Assembly: GCA_020058405.1 (NCBI GenBank)
Contig: JAGVEE010000325.1
Span: forward strand, 1 to 6,067
DNA length: 6,067 nucleotides
Direction: 5' to 3'
Source: Sphingobacteriales bacterium
GTDB taxonomy: Bacteria > Bacteroidota > Bacteroidia > Sphingobacteriales > Sphingobacteriaceae
Shown: positions 3,447 through 6,067 of the stretch, in pieces
How positions within the stretch are numbered: the first letter of the stretch is position 1
Layout: each line of letters begins with the position of its first letter
Translations under genes and position numbers: made by a program
Notes under the pieces: model-generated
The model's input: only the letters and a program-made list of their open reading frames with translations
Database searches by the model: none
Told to the model about the DNA's origin: nothing

Positions 3447-4316
3447 TTATTTTGATTTGAAGGAAAATGGGGATAAACTTTTATAGTCTATATTGTAATT
3501 GTCACACCATTTTCTAATAGAATTGTCGCTTTTAAGACCAAACATTCTTGTTATCTCTAACATTGATTTTGTTTTTACTAAATCTATTAATTCTTCTTTG
3601 GATGGCCTTTCAACCTTTCTCATAGAGGGTTTAGGGTCGCTTCTCCAATTCTTATTCGGCTCAATTTCATTTTTTATTGGTTTCTCTAAAAATATTAAAT
3701 TGTGCTTTTCTAAAATCGTATTTATTCTGTCATAATTTTTCCCATAATTATTAAGGTTTAATGTTTTTAAAACACCCAATATGTTGTAAGACTGCTTGAT
3801 TGTCTGTATAATTTCTTCCTCTGTGACTTTTTGCCTTTTAACGCTTCTTTTACTAGCTTTCACATTTTTGCCACAAAAATTCGGCGTTAAAGCATGGCAA
3901 TTGGGGCATAATAATTCAAGATTTTCTAGGCAATTATTTTTATTGTCTCCGTCTCTATGATGCAATTCAAGGGGTATTTTCTTCTCTAGCCATGAATCAT
4001 TTTTACAATTCTCGCACCTATGTTCTTTAATTTTCTCGTCAATAAGTCGCTTTTTAAGATTAAAAGAATTAATCGAAAATTTATTACTTAAATAATCTGA
4101 AAGCGGCCTTTTATTCCCTAGTGCTACCCCTTTATTAAAAGCTTGTCCTAGCCAGTGTGCCGTATCTAGACCGTGTTTTTTAACAATAGAATAAATTTTC
4201 TGATAATTTGTTCCATTTTTATCTGACAGCCCGATTTCTCTTAAAATGGCGGCAACAGATATATTGTTTTTATTTTTTATCGCTTGTATCGCTTTTTCTT
4301 CGTTTAATTTTCGCAT
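3447..4316 (-). CDS. HNH homing-type endonuclease 2 (289 aa)
   Basis: Central HNH nuclease with flanking DNA-binding repeats. The zinc/HNH core covers about residues 100-145: CENC (101-104), LELHHRDGD with catalytic His119-His120, Asn132 in ENLELL, and CPNCHAL (137-143) with the final metal His141. Related helical repeats flank it: residues 6-50 (AIQAIKN, then SVAAILREIGL, NYQKIYSIVKKHGL), residues 165-207 (EEIIQTIKQ, then GVLKTLNL, NYDRINTILEKHNL) and residues 240-277 (ELIDLVKTKSMLEITRMFGL, SIRKWCDNYNI). These look like helix-turn-helix modules for a long target site, as in phage homing endonucleases. The ATG at 4316 has no clear Shine-Dalgarno. The stop is 7 nt before tRNA-Leu(TAG), and the gene separates Leu(TAG) from Leu(CAA). 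Confidence 0.95.
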   Translation of the reverse strand: MRKLNEEKAIQAIKNKNNISVAAILREIGLSDKNGTNYQKIYSIVKKHGLDTAHWLGQAFNKGVALGNKRPLSDYLSNKFSINSFNLKKRLIDEKIKEHRCENCKNDSWLEKKIPLELHHRDGDNKNNCLENLELLCPNCHALTPNFCGKNVKASKRSVKRQKVTEEEIIQTIKQSYNILGVLKTLNLNNYGKNYDRINTILEKHNLIFLEKPIKNEIEPNKNWRSDPKPSMRKVERPSKEELIDLVKTKSMLEITRMFGLKSDNSIRKWCDNYNIDYKSLSPFSFKSK

Positions 4317-4336
4317 ATTAGTAAACCCATATATGT

Positions 4337-4347
4337 ATATTACACAT
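4337..4347 (-). promoter_or_regulatory. TGTG plus AT-rich -10 motif upstream of HNH 2
   Basis: ATGTG followed by TAATAT, 20-30 nt before the HNH 2 ATG. No good -35 is seen (TTTATA at 17 nt). It is listed because the TGTG-TAWWWW string recurs before all three HNH genes. It could be promoter core or an operator. Confidence 0.35.
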
Positions 4348-4383
4348 TTGGTCTGCTAATATAAAATTTTATTTTAGAAAAAT

Positions 4384-4466
4384 TGGTAAGCCTAGAATTG
4401 CTCGCAAATTCACGCCTTTCGGCACAATCTTTTGAGGATTGCGTGTCTTCATTCCACCATAGGCTC
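4384..4466 (-). tRNA. tRNA-Leu(CAA)
   Basis: 83 nt with CCA, class II. Acceptor GAGCCTA/TAGGCTT with G1-U72; A73. D-stem GTG/CAC. Anticodon arm CAATC-CTCAAAA-GATTG is perfect. The variable arm is a GNRA-type hairpin, GCC-GAAA-GGC. T-stem GAATT/AATTC, loop TGCGAGC (G55). Confidence 0.94.
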
Positions 4467-4473
4467 ATTAAAA

Positions 4474-4549
4474 TGGTAGCCCTATCCGGTCTTGCACCGA
4501 AACTTTTTCGTTCTTAAGACGAATGCCTCTGCTTTTGGGCTATAGGGCC
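4474..4549 (-). tRNA. tRNA(TAA), Leu anticodon on a class I body
   Basis: 76 nt with CCA. Acceptor GGCCCTA/TAGGGCT with G1-U72; A73. D-stem GCC/GGC. Anticodon arm TTCGT-CTTAAGA-ACGAA is perfect, reading UUA. The variable loop has only 5 nt (AAAGT), although bacterial tRNA-Leu is class II. T-stem TTCGG/CCGGA, loop TGCAAGA (G55). The anticodon is Leu; the charging identity is less certain. Confidence 0.9.
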
Positions 4550-4555
4550 ATAAAA

Positions 4556-4726
4556 TTACTCTTCTATCTTAAATTTATCCATCCAACTAAATTTACAATC
4601 TTTATTAACGCAATAATACCTTACATTGTGGATTTTGTCAACACTCCAAGTTGAAATCCATTCACTATAAGAGATTTCACCCTCGCAATTTGGGCATTTA
4701 GTTTGGTATGTTATATTTTCATTCAT
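4556..4726 (-). CDS. Small zinc-ribbon-like protein (56 aa)
   Basis: Starts MNENITYQTKCPNCEGEISY, continues through SEWISTWSVDKIHNVRYYC and ends CKFSWMDKFKIEE. Four Cys form a plausible zinc ribbon: C11 and C14 (CPNC), then YYC and C five residues on (CVNKDC). The aromatic YYCVNKDCKFSW resembles the second knuckle of small phage zinc-ribbon proteins, but no specific function is implied. The frame is open to 4759, where it would read through tRNA-Ile. The ATG at 4726 is only 3 nt after the tRNA CCA with no Shine-Dalgarno, so cutting at the CCA would leave an almost leaderless message. The stop is 6 nt before tRNA-Leu(TAA). Confidence 0.83.
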   Translation of the reverse strand: MNENITYQTKCPNCEGEISYSEWISTWSVDKIHNVRYYCVNKDCKFSWMDKFKIEE

Positions 4727-4729
4727 AAA

Positions 4730-4803
4730 TGGTACTCCGAGAGGGACTTGCACCCCCAAGACTCGCTAATCGGGCGAACATGTTACTATTACATCACCGG
4801 AGC
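4730..4803 (-). tRNA. tRNA-Ile(GAT) with C33
   Basis: 74 nt with CCA. Acceptor GCTCCGG/TCGGAGT with G1-U72; A73. D-stem ATGT/ACAT, loop AATAGTA (A18-G19). Anticodon stem TTCGC/GCGAG, loop CCGATTA: GAT, with C at position 33. T-stem GGGGG/CCCTC, loop TGCAAGT (G55). Confidence 0.9.
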
Positions 4804-4813
4804 ATAAAATAAA

Positions 4814-4891
4814 TGGTAGCCTGTACTGGCTCTGCCCCAGTCGCCTCAGCCTTATCAAGACTTTGCTCTACTAATAATGAGCTAACAGGCC
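4814..4891 (-). tRNA. tRNA-Ile(GAT), second gene
   Basis: 78 nt with CCA. Acceptor GGCCTGT/ACAGGCT with G1-U72; A73. D-stem GCTC/GAGC, loop ending TTAGTA (A18-G19). Anticodon loop TTGATAA (normal U33) on AAGTC/GGCTG. T-stem ACTGG/CCAGT, loop GGCAGAG (G54 G55 C56). The sequence differs strongly from the neighbouring Ile gene. Confidence 0.92.
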
Positions 4892-4920
4892 ATAATAAAT
4901 AGTTTTCTGAGGATTTCACC

Positions 4921-5033
4921 TAAAATATACCTCTAGGGTATAAATAATTACATTGCTGTAACCGTTCCGTTACGCTTGCGGCAATAACGTCTCTCTCATT
5001 CCACTAGTCGCGACTCAAATTAATGACGCAACT
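4921..5033 (-). ncRNA. Structured untranslated stretch, possible small RNA or tRNA relic
   Basis: The spacer between the TAT tRNA and Ile copy 2 has no ORF and no CCA-ended tRNA, but contains successive helices. AGTTGCG/CGCGACT (5033-5006) comes first, then CGTTA/TAACG around a 12-nt loop, then GTAAC/GTTAC overlapping TTACA-GCAA-TGTAA, and last the terminator-like TATACC/GGTATA. The stretch TAGTGGAATGAGAGAGAC resembles the D-region of the Leu tRNAs here, so a degenerate class II tRNA is the alternative. Confidence 0.3.
4922..4942 (-). terminator. Weak intrinsic terminator candidate
   Basis: A 6-bp stem TATACC (4942-4937) and GGTATA (4931-4926) around CTAGA, followed by only four U. The stem is AT-rich, so termination would be weak. 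Confidence 0.35.
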
Positions 5034-5042
5034 AAAAAATAA

Positions 5043-5134
5043 TGGTAGGGGTAGCCGGTAATGCTCCGACACGCGGCACTAATCTAGTGCGATGCGCTTT
5101 ATAAAAACGCCGATTCTCTTTGAATTATACCCCC
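5043..5134 (-). tRNA. tRNA(TAT), Ile anticodon on a class II body
   Basis: 92 nt with CCA. Acceptor GGGGGTA/TACCCCT with G1-U72; A73. D-stem ATTC/GAAT with a 5-nt loop AAAGA. Anticodon stem GCGTT/AGCGC, loop TTTATAA: TAT, reading AUA. The variable region is 23 nt with a perfect hairpin GCACTA-GAT-TAGTGC. T-stem GTCGG/CCGGC, loop AGCATTA (A54 G55 C56). A class II arm is unexpected for Ile, so identity is uncertain. Confidence 0.85.
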
Positions 5135-5141
5135 ATAAATT

Positions 5142-5150
5142 TTTATACCA
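5142..5150 (-). promoter_or_regulatory. Extended -10 promoter in front of tRNA(TAT)
   Basis: TGG (5150-5148) directly before TATAAA (5147-5142), an extended -10 with no good -35 (AAGAGT at 17 nt). The expected +1 of 5135 is one base before G1 of the tRNA. The rest of the spacer to 5236 has no ORF; it holds GGGA/TCCC around ATGCAA and CGCTAA/TTGGCG, possibly a decayed tRNA. Confidence 0.45.
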
Positions 5151-5236
5151 CAAGAAACCGCCAAACTCTTTTTACGAGGGTCTAAGTGGGATTGCATTCC
5201 CTGTTAACATTACATTCTTGTTAGCGTAAATTAAAA

Positions 5237-5316
5237 TGGCGCGGCTGATAGGCATCGAACCTACATTAAATCCAATTATCCACTCACCGATTCGTAGTCG
5301 GGGCGATTACAACCGC
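5237..5316 (-). tRNA. tRNA-Arg(ACG)-like gene lacking a D-arm
   Basis: 80 nt with CCA. Acceptor GCGGTTG/CAGCCGC pairs throughout; G73. T-arm GTAGG-TTCGATG-CCTAT is canonical. The only credible anticodon arm is CCCGA-CTACGAA-TCGGT, whose loop is identical to bacterial tRNA-Arg(ACG). It starts 14 nt from the 5' end, leaving 7 nt in place of a D-arm, while about 21 nt (containing TTGG) lie where 5 variable-loop nt are expected. It is either a rearranged gene, a D-armless tRNA or a pseudogene. HNH 3 overlaps its 5' 33 nt. Confidence 0.65.
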
Positions 5317-5964
5317 ATTAAATTTATCTGAAACTTTAAAAGTTCCATTTCTTTGTCCAGAACTCCAATAATTTTTTGGAGGATTTTCTATCCCATACAT
5401 TTTAATCCATCTTCTGATTGAAGCCTTTGAAACATTTAGTTTTTTAGCTATCAAACCGTGCGGCATTTCCCATACCATTTTTGACAGAACTTCTTTTTCT
5501 GGCAGACCGGGATGCATTAAATGTTTTCTGGATTCTTTATTTTGTTTATACTCTGGAATTGAAATATTGTTTTCTGTTAAAATTTTTCTTAGGGCTTTAT
5601 AGTTCGCACTTGCTTCGGAAAAACCGAGTTTCAACAGAATTTGGCGGTAATTAAAGCTTTTACTTAAAACCAAGATTTCGGGAATAAAATCTGAAATTCT
5701 TTTTAATTGCTTCTTTTTGGCGTTTGTTGTCGTCTGCTGGCTATGGCAATTCGGGCATAGCCATCTTAGGTTTTCTAGGCGATTATCAGACCTTATTCCG
5801 TTTTTATGGTCTAGCTCTAGATTTAATGGCTTTCCATTCCACTCATCTTTTGTGTCACAACAACCACAATGATAGGGAATTAAATTGTCTTTTTTTACCT
5901 TGCCTCTAACTGTTTTAAAGCTATAAAGCGAGCCGATTGTAAATATATTAGAATTAGTCATCAT
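5284..5964 (-). CDS. HNH endonuclease 3 (226 aa), running into tRNA-Arg
   Basis: HNH nuclease of the phage homing type. The core covers about residues 33-76: CGCC (33-36), LELDHKNGI with His53, Asn65 in RLENLRWL, and CPNCHSQ (70-76) with His74. A helical repeat follows at 93-133 (FIPEILVLSKSFNYRQILLK, then LGFSEASANYKALRKIL), and then a helix-turn-helix of about 164-190 (VWEMPHGLIAKKLNVSKASI, RRWIKMYGI). The block GIENPPKNYW is a typical C-terminal end of such proteins. The last dozen residues (AVVIAPTTNR) are tRNA sequence read as protein, so the frame probably ended differently before it met the tRNA. The start is taken at ATG 5964 (another ATG follows at 5961); TTG 5982 is less likely because a -10 lies there. 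Confidence 0.93.
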   Translation of the reverse strand: MMTNSNIFTIGSLYSFKTVRGKVKKDNLIPYHCGCCDTKDEWNGKPLNLELDHKNGIRSDNRLENLRWLCPNCHSQQTTTNAKKKQLKRISDFIPEILVLSKSFNYRQILLKLGFSEASANYKALRKILTENNISIPEYKQNKESRKHLMHPGLPEKEVLSKMVWEMPHGLIAKKLNVSKASIRRWIKMYGIENPPKNYWSSGQRNGTFKVSDKFNAVVIAPTTNR

Positions 5965-5971
5965 ACTAACG

Positions 5972-6001
5972 TATTTACACAACCCTGATACATAGTGTGA
6001 A
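5972..6001 (-). promoter_or_regulatory. Promoter candidate for HNH 3
   Basis: -35 TTCACA (6001-5996, 5 of 6), 18-nt spacer ending TTGTG, -10 TAAATA (5977-5972). The predicted +1 is 5965, one base before the ATG. It shares the TTGTG-TAWWWW string with HNH 1. Confidence 0.5.
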
Positions 6002-6029
6002 TTTCTTTCTTAAAATTAAATTACCCCAT

Positions 6030-6067
6030 TCTAATGCGTCCATTAGACCGCCATGTTAAATCATGGC
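6030..6067 (-). other. Two perfect hairpins at the window edge
   Basis: GCCATG-ATTTAA-CATGGC (6067-6050) is followed by TCTAATG-GACG-CATTAGA (6047-6030), then an AT-rich stretch. Both are perfect helices of 6 and 7 bp and could form on either strand. They may be the end of an RNA that starts outside the window, a terminator pair or protein sites. The lone CCA at 6066-6064 could also be a tRNA 3' end, but its body is not in view. Confidence 0.45.

Noticed and set aside
3499..3735. Plus-strand open frame inside HNH 2
   Set aside because: Shadow of a clear HNH endonuclease gene.
4727..4759. N-terminal extension of the zinc-ribbon ORF
   Set aside because: It is the 3' part of tRNA-Ile(GAT); an ATG lies 3 nt after its CCA.
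5043..5134. Ochre-suppressor reading (TTA) of the TAT tRNA
   Set aside because: The register needed loses most stem pairs; TTTATAA with GCGTT/AGCGC pairs fully.
576..5316. CRISPR array, because short AT strings with TGG recur regularly
   Set aside because: The recurring strings are CCA ends plus AATTTTA-type tRNA spacers and shared D-loop sequence; there are no uniform repeats or spacers.
5724..5909. Plus-strand open frame inside HNH 3
   Set aside because: Shadow of the HNH core; no independent signals.
5237..6067. A group I intron carrying HNH 3 inside a tRNA
   Set aside because: The 5' sequence right of HNH 3 does not pair with the acceptor at 5237-5249 as well as GCGGTTG beside it, and no intron core is recognisable.

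Overview
The window is a dense, AT-rich tRNA array with small interspersed genes, almost certainly from a large tailed-phage genome (or a prophage or other very tRNA-rich element). Everything I can support lies on the minus strand, so it reads from the right edge to the left. The evidence for phage is: about 20 tRNA genes in 6 kb, almost all with an encoded CCA; three different free-standing HNH endonucleases between them; and tiny unrecognised ORFs squeezed between tRNAs. The standard code fits: genes end in TAA or TGA, and starts are ATG. The host cannot be named from this sequence. The promoters are sigma70-like, and Shine-Dalgarno sequences are almost absent.

Layout in transcription order. 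At 6067-5984 there are two perfect hairpins and a promoter for HNH gene 3 (5964-5284), whose 3' end runs into an aberrant tRNA-Arg(ACG) (5316-5237). From 5236 to 4384 come a spacer with a promoter, a long-variable-arm tRNA with anticodon TAT, a structured spacer, two tRNA-Ile(GAT), a CxxC protein of 56 aa, tRNA-Leu(TAA) and tRNA-Leu(CAA). HNH gene 2 (4316-3447) follows, then Leu(TAG), Asp, a 69-aa ORF, Cys, a 45-aa ORF with its own promoter, Pro, a 61-aa one-helix membrane protein, a CAT tRNA with a long variable arm, Gly, two Asn, HNH gene 1 (1931-1581), two Lys and two Glu. After a tRNA-like structure and a terminator come Gln(TTG), a small ORF, Arg(TCT) and Gln(CTG). The window ends at 532-1 with three overlapping small genes joined by ATGA junctions.

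The main oddity is in the tRNAs. In 16 of them the invariant T-loop T55 is G (NGC instead of TTC), and the D-loop of the same genes reads A18-G19 instead of G18-G19. Tertiary pair 19-56 is kept and 18-55 has switched together. A minority keep GG with TTC. This looks like a covarying, non-canonical tRNA elbow shared across many isoacceptors.

Other irregularities are long variable arms on tRNAs reading GTT, CAT and TAT, a short variable loop on Leu(TAA), C33 in two anticodon loops, recurrent G1-U72 pairs, and one tRNA without a recognisable D-arm. Several promoters place the predicted +1 exactly on an ATG or on the first tRNA nucleotide, which implies leaderless transcripts. Embedded ORFs begin 3-15 nt after a tRNA CCA and stop 5-7 nt before the next tRNA, so tRNA processing probably also trims the mRNAs.
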